Of a DNA stretch of 64,000 bases, positions 8,437-16,622 are shown piece after piece; position 1 is the first letter of the stretch, and each line of letters starts with the position of its first letter. The position numbers were made by a program, and so were the translations under genes. The DNA is from an uncultured Eubacteriales bacterium. GTDB lineage: Bacteria > Bacillota > Clostridia > Oscillospirales > Oscillospiraceae. The notes under the pieces are model-generated. The model searched no databases and was not told the origin of the DNA. It was given only the letters and a program-made list of their open reading frames with translations. The stretch covers positions 37,751 through 101,750 of the forward strand of contig URAZ01000005.1 of the NCBI GenBank assembly GCA_900545925.1. Direction: 5' to 3'.

Positions 8437-11400
8437 GCTCCAGCCTCCTTTCGAGTTCCTGCCAGAATTCCTCCGGCGTGACGGAGGCGAACCGCCGCGT
8501 GTTCACGCTGCAGACGTCTTTGTGACAGGCCGATGAAAAATCACAGTATTTGCATTCCGTGTCCGACGGACCACGGTTGATGGGGTTTGGCGCGGTTACG
8601 CCGGAAAGAATCTCGTCGATCATCGACTCGACCTGCCCGGTTACAAAGCGCTCCAGTTCTGCCAACTGCGCGGGGGAAGCAAGATCCCCGGCCAGTCCGT
8701 CCGGGCCATGCTCGAAAGGCAGGTACTGCGGCTTTTTTTCATACGATTCCATCGCATGCAGAACGGCCTCGTCGTTCAGAACCAGCCCCTTGCGGCGCAG
8801 GTCCTTCCGCCGCTCGTTGTCGGCATGCGCGGGGTCTTCCCCGGGTTTGAGTTTGACCATATCGCACCGGCCCGGGACATAGAGTACGCCGGCCGGCTGC
8901 ATGGGCTGCCCAGTCTGCTTCTGATACGATTCCAGTGCGAACAGATACAGCAGCATTTGCAGATTCTTTCCGTAGAGCAGTTCTGCATAGTCAAAATCCT
9001 TGTGGCCGGTTTTGTAGTCAATGATGCGGAAATAGCGTGTTCCGTCTGCCTCATAGATGTCTACGCGGTCAATTTGACCGGTCAGCAGGCCGGAGCCGCT
9101 TTTTGCGCGGTATTCGATCGGCGGCAGCGGGCCGCCGGGGGCAAAGCGCAGTTCCTCTGCCGCCGGTGCGAACTGCGACAGGCGCAGTTCCCGCGCCACG
9201 TCCATCACGACGGCGGCAGCCTCCTGCCGGTTGCGGGCAGAAAGATAGCGTTCGCGGCTCGCAGCGGCTTCTCCCTGTGGGAGATATGTGCCCATGCAGG
9301 CATCCATACAGCGCTCTGTCAGCGCAGAAATTTCCCCGTCCGTCATGGCCGCGAAGCCGCCGTTCTCCTGCGCCGCTCGTACAACGTGTTCGAGCACGTC
9401 ATGCACGAACGAGCCGAACAGGGGTGCGTCGAATTCTGCCTGCTTCCATGGCGCGGCGCGCAGGCCGTATTGCAGGAAGAACGCATAGCGGCAGCCTGCA
9501 AAACGGTCGATCTTCGAGGCGGAGAGCGGGATGGTCCTGCCGTAGAGCGCGCGTACCGCTTCCGGCCGCATGGCGGTGAAGGAATATGTGCAGCGCTGCG
9601 AGAGTGTCCGTGCTTCCAACAGCACTGCCTCCGGCAGCCAGTCCGGCAGCGTGATCTGCTGCAAGGCAGCGCCTGCGGCTGCGGCGCAGTCTGGGAGGAA
9701 GGGAAAATCTTCCGCCGGAACCGGCTGCAGCGCCGGGAATAGCGCGCTTGTGCGGGTGTACAAAAATGACGGCTGCACAGAATCGGTCACAAGGCACACG
9801 CGCTGCTCTGCAGCGCTCAGTGCCGCGCAGACCCAACTCATCTCACGGTCCGCAGATGCGTTCCGTCCCGGGCTGAGTTCCACGCCGAGGCTGCGAAGCT
9901 TCTGCCGTTCCGGGTCCGCAAGCAGTCCGCCGGGGTCAGAAAACGCGGGCAGCAGCCCGTCGTTCGCGCCGAGAACCAGCAAAACGCGGCTGCGGCGGTG
10001 GCGGAGCATCGGCAGCGTTGTAAGCTGGACGGCATCGCAGACAGAGGGAATAGAACCGACCGTTGTGTTTTGCAGCAGCATGGTAAACAGCTGGACGAAC
10101 AACTCCGTTTCGAGGCTTGCTGTCCCAAGAACCTGATCCATCTGCTCAAGTGCGGAAATAAGCGCCTCATAAAGCTGGCCGCATTCCTGTGCACGCTGCA
10201 CCTGTCCGGCCTGCTCAAGTGCCTCCTGCTGCGCCTGAAGGCGTCCTGCAACATCGAGCGTTTCCAGAAGTGCGGCAACGGCGCGCACCTGCTCGTCTAC
10301 TGTCTGTGCCTTTGTCAGCGCCAGACGAAGCGTGCGCAGCGGGACAACAGCCTGCTCGCGCAGTTCGTTCAGCGTTTGCAGCGCGGCTTCGTCCTCAGGC
10401 GTCATAGACTGGCCAAGCCCGCGCGGGTGCAGTTGCCACGGTTTTTCCCACGCCGAGCCGCGAATGCTCCAGTAATAGGCATAGCACTCAAGCAAATCGC
10501 AGTCCGATTCGCTGAGCGGAGAGAACTCTGACTTCAAAAATGCCAGCACAGGGCCCGGTTCATACCGCAGAACGGCCTGCATCGCAGACAGCAGCGCTGC
10601 GATGAGCGGGTTTTGTGCGACCGGTGCGTTGGATGCGCAGTAGAACGGAATTCCTGCGCGGGAGAAGAGTGTCTGCATGGGAAGCCGGTAAGCGGCCTCG
10701 TCCGTCATGCAGATGGTAAAATCGCGGTAGCGCAGACCGGCTATCGCGCCGCTTCGCACTGCGCGGGCGGCATAGGCGCAGGCGGCCTGTTGTGAGTCTG
10801 CGTGCACAAGCCCGACATTCTGCGGTACGTCCTCTGAACCGCTGCTGCCGAAGAACAGGCCGTTTAACCACAGCTGCACGTCCGGCGCACGATGCGCGCG
10901 CGGCGCGGCGCACCGGCGGACAGGTTCCACGCCCTGACGGGCGGCCAACTGCCGAAGCTGCTTTTCTGTTTCATTCCCGGTCTGGCAGGCGGCCTGCTGG
11001 CCTCCGGAGGTGAGCAGCGCGATATGCACGTTTTTGGCGTGCGCAAGGATTGCTCCGATGATCTGAATCTGCAAGGCGGTAAAATCGGAGAAGCCGTCGA
11101 GAAAGATCTCGCGTCCATCCAGAAACTCCGTCTCGTCCAGAAGTTCACACAGGCGCATCTGCCGCGTGACAGGATCGCCGCGTCCTGTCTTGCAGACGGA
11201 CAGGTAGCTTTCATATAAAAGCGCCAACTCTGTGATTTTCTGCGCCAGCCGCCCTTCGAGCCGCGCGGCGGCTGCGTGCAGTGCATCCGGCGTGATGCAG
11301 GAAGTCAGAAGTTCCTCCATAAGCGTGCCAAGCTGCTTTAAAAAGTCGGGCCGCGTCATCACGGCGGCGTAAAATTTCAGCTGTTCACGAACCTGCTGTG

Positions 11401-11689
11401 CGGCGAGATAGAGCGTCAGAATGCGCCCATTTTCATCCAGGTATTCCTCACACACGCCGCCGTAGACGGAAAAGACCCGCGTTGCCAGCCGGGTAAAACT
11501 CAGAACCTCGGCATACCGGCTGATTGTTTCGCCGCCGTGCATGCACAGCGCACGTTCCGTTTCATGTGAATACTGCTCTGGAACGATGAGAATTTGACCG
11601 GAAACGCCGCTTTTCGCATTCCTGCAGATCTGCTCCAGCAGTTCCATGGAATTTGCTGTCCTGTCCGGTCCATGCAATAGTTCCAGCAT
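8429..11689 (-). CDS. addB: ATP-dependent nuclease subunit B
   Basis: Second AddAB subunit, 1086 residues, with an inactive helicase-like core that recognises Chi in studied systems and a nuclease domain that cuts the other strand. Nuclease residues RIIDYKTG lie at about 888-895 (D891, K893). The four cysteines expected for the AddB iron-sulfur cluster are present: C733 (FAGCRYAFF) and C1046, C1049 and C1055 near the C-terminus. Unusually, the N-terminus reads LHGPDRTANS where most AddB proteins keep a Walker A GxxGxGKT/S, so nucleotide binding at that site is probably lost. The addA start overlaps its last 8 bases. Confidence 0.94.
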   Translation of the reverse strand: MLELLHGPDRTANSMELLEQICRNAKSGVSGQILIVPEQYSHETERALCMHGGETISRYAEVLSFTRLATRVFSVYGGVCEEYLDENGRILTLYLAAQQVREQLKFYAAVMTRPDFLKQLGTLMEELLTSCITPDALHAAAARLEGRLAQKITELALLYESYLSVCKTGRGDPVTRQMRLCELLDETEFLDGREIFLDGFSDFTALQIQIIGAILAHAKNVHIALLTSGGQQAACQTGNETEKQLRQLAARQGVEPVRRCAAPRAHRAPDVQLWLNGLFFGSSGSEDVPQNVGLVHADSQQAACAYAARAVRSGAIAGLRYRDFTICMTDEAAYRLPMQTLFSRAGIPFYCASNAPVAQNPLIAALLSAMQAVLRYEPGPVLAFLKSEFSPLSESDCDLLECYAYYWSIRGSAWEKPWQLHPRGLGQSMTPEDEAALQTLNELREQAVVPLRTLRLALTKAQTVDEQVRAVAALLETLDVAGRLQAQQEALEQAGQVQRAQECGQLYEALISALEQMDQVLGTASLETELFVQLFTMLLQNTTVGSIPSVCDAVQLTTLPMLRHRRSRVLLVLGANDGLLPAFSDPGGLLADPERQKLRSLGVELSPGRNASADREMSWVCAALSAAEQRVCLVTDSVQPSFLYTRTSALFPALQPVPAEDFPFLPDCAAAAGAALQQITLPDWLPEAVLLEARTLSQRCTYSFTAMRPEAVRALYGRTIPLSASKIDRFAGCRYAFFLQYGLRAAPWKQAEFDAPLFGSFVHDVLEHVVRAAQENGGFAAMTDGEISALTERCMDACMGTYLPQGEAAASRERYLSARNRQEAAAVVMDVARELRLSQFAPAAEELRFAPGGPLPPIEYRAKSGSGLLTGQIDRVDIYEADGTRYFRIIDYKTGHKDFDYAELLYGKNLQMLLYLFALESYQKQTGQPMQPAGVLYVPGRCDMVKLKPGEDPAHADNERRKDLRRKGLVLNDEAVLHAMESYEKKPQYLPFEHGPDGLAGDLASPAQLAELERFVTGQVESMIDEILSGVTAPNPINRGPSDTECKYCDFSSACHKDVCSVNTRRFASVTPEEFWQELERRLEHG

Positions 11690-11759
11690 ACGCTCGCCTC
11701 CTTTGCTTGCTTTTTTATTATTTTATCATGCCGCGTGCCCAAAAGAAAGGCGCACGCAG

Positions 11760-11799
11760 AAAAAACAGGCCCGCGCTTTGCTGTCTGGCAAAGCGCGGG
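11760..11799 (-). terminator. Terminator of the sipL-spoIVA operon
   Basis: CCCGCGCTTTGC (11770-11781) and GCAAAGCGCGGG (11788-11799) form a perfect 12-bp stem; read on the minus strand it is followed by a T run (11760-11765). It lies directly after the spoIVA stop. Confidence 0.93.
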
Positions 11800-11806
11800 T
11801 CGCTGT

Positions 11807-13285
11807 TTATAGCAGAATGCAGATCATGCCGCCAGTGTTTTCATTGATCATGCGGCCGAGTGTCTTGGTCAGCTTCTGCCGCGCGTCGTCCGGCATGCGC
11901 ATGATCTTCGCCGTGACACCCTCGGAGACGAGTTCATAGAGTGATTTTCCGAAAATATTGCTCTGCCAAAGCTTGTCGGTATCCTCTTCATACTCGCCGA
12001 GCAGATAGTCGATCAGCTGCTGCGATTCCTGCTCGCCGCCGACCATCGGACTGATCTCCGTCTCAATCTGCGCGCGCATCATGTGGATGGACGGCGCGCT
12101 GGCGCGCAGCTTGACGGCATAATTGCCATTTTTCTTCACGATTTCCGGCTTCTCCAGCTTCAATTCCTCTGCGCCCGGCATCACGATGCCATAGCCGGTG
12201 GCCTTGACCTGCTCGAGCGCGGTCTGCACCTTGTCATAAAGCTTTTTCGTCTGCGAAAGTTCCCGCAGCATCTGCATGAGCGCTTCGTCATCGGCAATCT
12301 CCACGCCTGCCTGCTTGGACAGTTCTTCATAAAACAGCGTCTCCGGCAGATGCAGTTCGCAGGTGACTGTGCCTGTCCCTAGATCGACCTCCCGTACCCG
12401 GAATGCGTCAACCGGCTCAAGTTCCTGCAGCGTCCCCATCACACTTTCCGCGTCACTAAGGCTTGTAAGCTTTTCCGCACGGCTCAGCATTGCGTCGTAC
12501 AGGGCGGATTTGACCGGATGATCATCCGGCAGCGCCCGAACCCAGCTTGGTAGGAAGAACCGCAGTTCCTCGACCGGGAACGCATACATCACGGCTTCCA
12601 ACAGCCGTGCAATGTCCTGCGTCTGCATGACGGCACAGTCCATCGCCAGTGCCTGCACGCCATATTCTTCCCGGATACGGGCGCAGATCGCGTCTGCCTG
12701 TCCCTTTTTCGCGTCCTGCGTGTTTACGACGACCACAAATGGCTTGCCCGTCTTCTGCATATCTGCGATGGCGCGGGCCTCCGCCTCGCGGTAATCCTCG
12801 CGCGGAATATCTGTGACAGTTCCGTCCGTCGTGACGACCACGCCGATGGAACTATGCTCCTCCATGACCTTTTTTGTCCCCAGTTCCGCTGCCTGTGCCA
12901 TGGGGAGTTCTTCGGAGGCCCATGGTGTCGTGACCATGCGGGGCTTGCCGTCCTCCGTATCGCCGACCGCGCCGGGGATCATATACCCCACGGAGTCAAT
13001 CAGACGCACCTGCAGCGTCGTTTTTCCGTCGGGGCTGATGCGGGCAGCCTCGTTCGGGACGAACTTCGGCTCCGCCGTCATGATCGTCCGGCCCGAGCCG
13101 GACTGCGGCAGTTCATCGGTGGCGCGCTCACGCTCATAAATGTTTTCGATGTTCGGCAGCACAAGCTGCTCCATAAACCGCTTGATAAAGGTAGACTTTC
13201 CCGTCCGCACAGGGCCGACGACGCCGATATAGACCGTGCCGTCCGTACGGTCCGCGATCTGCGCGTAGATCGAACGTTGTTCCAT
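11807..13285 (-). CDS. spoIVA: Stage IV sporulation protein A, coat-basement ATPase
   Basis: Cytoskeletal ATPase that polymerises on the forespore surface and anchors the spore coat. It has 492 residues, the family length, with Walker A GPVRTGKS at about 24-31 in an N-terminal TRAFAC-like GTPase-type domain and the typical start MEQRSIYAQIADRT. It lies 16 bp downstream of sipL in the same direction, consistent with the direct SpoIVA-SipL interaction known in Clostridioides difficile. In studied species it is made in the mother cell under sigma-E. A strong terminator follows. Confidence 0.98.
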   Translation of the reverse strand: MEQRSIYAQIADRTDGTVYIGVVGPVRTGKSTFIKRFMEQLVLPNIENIYERERATDELPQSGSGRTIMTAEPKFVPNEAARISPDGKTTLQVRLIDSVGYMIPGAVGDTEDGKPRMVTTPWASEELPMAQAAELGTKKVMEEHSSIGVVVTTDGTVTDIPREDYREAEARAIADMQKTGKPFVVVVNTQDAKKGQADAICARIREEYGVQALAMDCAVMQTQDIARLLEAVMYAFPVEELRFFLPSWVRALPDDHPVKSALYDAMLSRAEKLTSLSDAESVMGTLQELEPVDAFRVREVDLGTGTVTCELHLPETLFYEELSKQAGVEIADDEALMQMLRELSQTKKLYDKVQTALEQVKATGYGIVMPGAEELKLEKPEIVKKNGNYAVKLRASAPSIHMMRAQIETEISPMVGGEQESQQLIDYLLGEYEEDTDKLWQSNIFGKSLYELVSEGVTAKIMRMPDDARQKLTKTLGRMINENTGGMICILL

Positions 13286-13301
13286 ATTCCCGCCTCCCGT
13301 C

Positions 13302-14810
13302 TCACATGGGAATCAGCAGCAGCTGTCCGGCGTCTGCCTCCGGCTGCGTCAGATGATTGGCCTGCTGAATCGACTGCGCCGTCGTCCGGTACTGCCGCGC
13401 AAGGTCCCAAAGCGCGGCGTTTTCACTTATGCGCCGGATCACGACCGACGGTCGCTGCGTGTTCTGCTGCCTTGTCAGGTCAAGCGTCCCGCCGGACAGG
13501 TTTTGCAGCTTCTGCCGAGAAAATGTCTGCACCTGAAAGACCGCGTCATAGCGCAGTTCGACTGTGCCGCTGCCTGCCGAGGCGTAGCCCTCCGGCTGGA
13601 GCATACACACGGCTTCGCAGAGCCCGTTTTCGTTCAGCGCCGTATGGCAGCTGACCTCCGTGCGGAACGTCTCAGCCTGCACCGCGCCATCGGAATCGGT
13701 ATAGACGAGATCCGCACGCAGCGGTACATGGACGGTAACGCCGTCGTCTGTCCGTTCAAACGCCTGCGCGTCCGGATAGACCCGGCAGTCGAGTACGGCG
13801 GCAGCCTGCGCCGGGAACGAGGCGCGGATGGGCTCACGCTGCACCTGCGCGTCAAGCCGCATGGTGCGTTCCTGCGTTTCCCACTGCGGCTGGAACTCGC
13901 CCTTCGTCGAATACGCGTCCTCGCAAAGCGTAAGCGCTTGCGGCTGTACTAACATGCACTGCGCCAGCAGTCCTGCGCCGAACAGCAGCTTCTGCGACTG
14001 CTCTGACGCGACCGGCTCCAGCTGCACTCCGGTTACGAGCAGCACAGATTCGAGCGTTTCGTTCTGGTCGTAGTCTCCCTCCATCTGACAGTACTGCGAA
14101 AACGGTACGGAAAAGTTCAGCGTCCGCAGCGCGTTTTCGCTGTCCAGATAGGTAATCTGCAAATTCGCGGTTCCCTTTAAAACCGCCTTACTTCCGACCA
14201 GCCCCTGCTCCTGTACGACCGGCGTGAGCGAATAGCTGACCAATCGTGCAATTTGAGGCCTGCCGTCTGGCAGATTCAGTTCCTCGCTGACCTGAAACGC
14301 GCGCTCGGCAAGTTCTACAGGCGCGTTCATTTCATAGGTCTGTGTTTTCAGCTGCAAACAGGCAGGCGGGTCTGTGAGAACACGCGTGCTTTCCGTCTGC
14401 GGTTCAAAGCCGTCTGCCTGTACCAGAACACTCACGCGCAGGAGCACCTTGCGCGAGTTGATCAGGCGGCTGTCCGCGCTGCGGACGCAGCAGCGTACGA
14501 GCGTTTGCGTCTCTTCATGCAGATCGGCGCTCTCTAACTTGACCGTAAACGGCAGTTCGGAGGTCAGCAGCTGCAAGCCGCCCGTCTCGTCTGCATACAG
14601 ACAGCTGGCGCGCAGTGTCCCTGTCACAAGAAGGCTGCCTTCCCGGTTTGTTTTGCTTTGCACCTCAGGCTCGGCATAGCAGATGAGCATGCGCGCTGCG
14701 TCCGGCATGCTGTCGGGTATAATGAGTTCCTGTGTCTGCTCCTGCGCGAGCGAAAGATGCGCCGTGCGCCGCAGGCAGGATTGCTGTTTCTGTTCAAATG
14801 CAAGCTCCAT
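13302..14810 (-). CDS. sipL: SPOCS (DUF3794)/LysM protein, SipL-type SpoIVA partner
   Basis: A 502-residue protein with repeated SPOCS-type regions (for example SLLVTGTLRASCLYADETGG-like segments near residues 60-90 and again later) and a C-terminal LysM domain at about 456-502 ending in QLLLIPM. This architecture and its position directly before spoIVA match SipL of C. difficile, whose LysM domain binds SpoIVA to attach the coat. I chose ATG 14810 because AAGGAG precedes it by seven bases; an upstream in-frame extension would run through the 47-residue gene. The symbol is by architecture and synteny. Confidence 0.87.
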   Translation of the reverse strand: MELAFEQKQQSCLRRTAHLSLAQEQTQELIIPDSMPDAARMLICYAEPEVQSKTNREGSLLVTGTLRASCLYADETGGLQLLTSELPFTVKLESADLHEETQTLVRCCVRSADSRLINSRKVLLRVSVLVQADGFEPQTESTRVLTDPPACLQLKTQTYEMNAPVELAERAFQVSEELNLPDGRPQIARLVSYSLTPVVQEQGLVGSKAVLKGTANLQITYLDSENALRTLNFSVPFSQYCQMEGDYDQNETLESVLLVTGVQLEPVASEQSQKLLFGAGLLAQCMLVQPQALTLCEDAYSTKGEFQPQWETQERTMRLDAQVQREPIRASFPAQAAAVLDCRVYPDAQAFERTDDGVTVHVPLRADLVYTDSDGAVQAETFRTEVSCHTALNENGLCEAVCMLQPEGYASAGSGTVELRYDAVFQVQTFSRQKLQNLSGGTLDLTRQQNTQRPSVVIRRISENAALWDLARQYRTTAQSIQQANHLTQPEADAGQLLLIPM

Positions 14811-14878
14811 AGTCTCAACTCCTTGTATATGTTCTGGGATATATATACGCAGAGCCGGACAAGGATATGTTTCCGAAA

Positions 14879-15022
14879 TTATTTCAAAATCAAAAGCCCC
14901 AGTACGATTAGGATCGTCGCAATCAAGATCCGCAGGAACCAGCCACACAGCGCAAATGACAGGAAAAGCCCGATGCCCACCCCAATCAGCAGCAGTCCAA
15001 GCTGCTCGGTTTTTACACACAT
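14879..15022 (-). CDS. Small membrane protein (47 aa) heading the sipL-spoIVA operon
   Basis: I do not recognise this family. The frame encodes 47 residues beginning MCVKTEQLG, with one long hydrophobic stretch split by a CGWF motif (FALCGWFLR) so that it probably makes two short membrane helices (about 9-25 and 31-46), ending LLILK. The ATG has a GGGGG purine block 8 bases upstream, and that block is also the 3' arm of a terminator. It lies 68 bp before sipL in the same direction. Position suggests a sporulation role, but that is inference only. Confidence 0.65.
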   Translation of the reverse strand: MCVKTEQLGLLLIGVGIGLFLSFALCGWFLRILIATILIVLGLLILK

Positions 15023-15058
15023 AAAAAATCCCCCCTATCAGCATACGCGGACAGGGGG
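15023..15058 (-). terminator. Terminator after the MATE gene, overlapping a ribosome binding site
   Basis: On the minus strand CCCCCTGTC and GATAGGGGG form a 9-bp stem (one G-T pair) followed by six T (15023-15028). It ends just 20 bases after the MATE stop. The GGGGG arm also sits at ribosome-binding distance from the ATG at 15022, so hairpin folding and translation of the small gene exclude each other. Confidence 0.7.
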
Positions 15059-15077
15059 AAAAGGTGTCTGCTTCGGA

Positions 15078-16430
15078 TTACCGGAGTTTGTGGCGGAAGA
15101 ACCAGATCTGGAAGGGAAGAGATACGACGAAGGTCAGAAGATCTGCGCCTGGCTGGCTCATTTCTACGCCGGGCAGGCCCAGCATGCGCGGCAACAGAAG
15201 AATGAGCGGCACATACAGCAGTCCGTTGCGGCAGCTGGCCAAAAGCGTCGCGGCCTGATGGAAGCCGAGGCACTGGTATAATTGGTTTACATAAGTCGAG
15301 TATCCCATCAGCGGCATGACGGCGCAGGCATAGAGCAGTGCCTGACGGCCGATGCGCGTGACCTCCGCATCGTCGCGGAAGAAGTGCATGATCTCGTCGG
15401 GAAAGAGCGAGATCACAGCCGCACAGACGATGCACACCGTTGTTCCGAGCAGCACGGAAAACCAGAACGCCTGCCGCGTGCGCTTTTTATCGCCCGCGCC
15501 GAAATTATACCCGGCGACCGGCTGGAAGCCCTGCCCGATGCCGATCACGATTGAACGGACAAGCAGATAGACCTTGTTGGAGATCGTCACGGCGGCGACC
15601 GCCGCGTCGGAATAGACGGCTGCTGCGTTGTTTAAAAGCGCCGAGGACAGACTGGCGAAGCCCTGCCTGCAGATCGTCGGGAAGCCGACAAGCAGAATTT
15701 CGCCGTAAAGTCCGGGCCGTTTGCTGACGCAGCGGAGGTGAACCCGCACGATGCTCCGCCCGTGCAGGAACAGCCACGCAAGGATGCAGAAGCTGACCAG
15801 CTGACTGAGCGCTGTGGCCAGCGCTGCGCCCGCGATGCCCATATCGAAGACAAAGATGAACAGCGGGTCGAGTGCGACGTTCAGGAGTCCGCCTGTGCAG
15901 ATGCCGTACATGGAGAGCATTGCCTCACCCTCGGAGCGCAAGGTGTTGTTCAGCACGAACGAGGCGCACATGATGGGCGCAGCCAGCAGAATAATGCGCG
16001 CGTAGCTTTCGGAGTAGGGGAGAATCGTTTCCGTTGAGCCAAGCAGCCGCATAAGCGGCCGGAGCGTGCAGAGGCCTGCAATGCAGATGAGAAGGCCCAC
16101 GGCGGCGGCAAAAAAGAACGCACTGCTTGCGGTGCGGTTAGCCCGCTCGTTGTCCCGGTTGCCGAGACTGCGGCTGATGATCGACCCGCAGCCCATGCCG
16201 ATGCCGAAACCGAAAGCCTGAATGATGGACATGAGCGAAAAAACGACGCCGACTGCTGCAGAAGCGCTTGTGGACAGCTTGGAGACAAAATAGGTGTCGG
16301 CAGTATTGTAAAACACGGAAATCAGCTGTGACGCCAGCGTCGGAACAGACAGCGATACGATTAACTTCGGAATCGGTGTGTACAGCATTCGGTCGCGCTG
16401 CTGCTCACTGGAAATGACACGCGCGGGCAT
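15078..16430 (-). CDS. MATE-family efflux transporter
   Basis: A 450-residue integral membrane protein with about 12 hydrophobic segments in two similar halves, as expected for MATE cation-coupled exporters of drugs or metabolites. Family-like features are PIPKLIVSLSVPT at the N-terminus, GFGIGMGCGSIISRSLG in helix 2-3, and GFQPVAGYNFGAG in the second half. AGGAGG precedes ATG 16430 by seven bases. The substrate cannot be read from sequence. The terminator at 15023-15058 separates it from the sporulation genes downstream. Confidence 0.92.
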   Translation of the reverse strand: MPARVISSEQQRDRMLYTPIPKLIVSLSVPTLASQLISVFYNTADTYFVSKLSTSASAAVGVVFSLMSIIQAFGFGIGMGCGSIISRSLGNRDNERANRTASSAFFFAAAVGLLICIAGLCTLRPLMRLLGSTETILPYSESYARIILLAAPIMCASFVLNNTLRSEGEAMLSMYGICTGGLLNVALDPLFIFVFDMGIAGAALATALSQLVSFCILAWLFLHGRSIVRVHLRCVSKRPGLYGEILLVGFPTICRQGFASLSSALLNNAAAVYSDAAVAAVTISNKVYLLVRSIVIGIGQGFQPVAGYNFGAGDKKRTRQAFWFSVLLGTTVCIVCAAVISLFPDEIMHFFRDDAEVTRIGRQALLYACAVMPLMGYSTYVNQLYQCLGFHQAATLLASCRNGLLYVPLILLLPRMLGLPGVEMSQPGADLLTFVVSLPFQIWFFRHKLR

Positions 16431-16622
16431 AAAGTGCCTCCTGTTGCGGTTTTTTTACAGTATAGCACGAATTTCTGCGAATTCCAAGCAGTATGAAAAA
16501 TGGTCAATTTACTTAATTCTTTCTTAAATCTGTTCCGGAGGGGTTTCTTTTTTGCTGGTTTTCTGTTACGATGTGGCAGCACGGAAAACTATGCTATATG
16601 CGAACAGGAAGGAGAATCGTTT

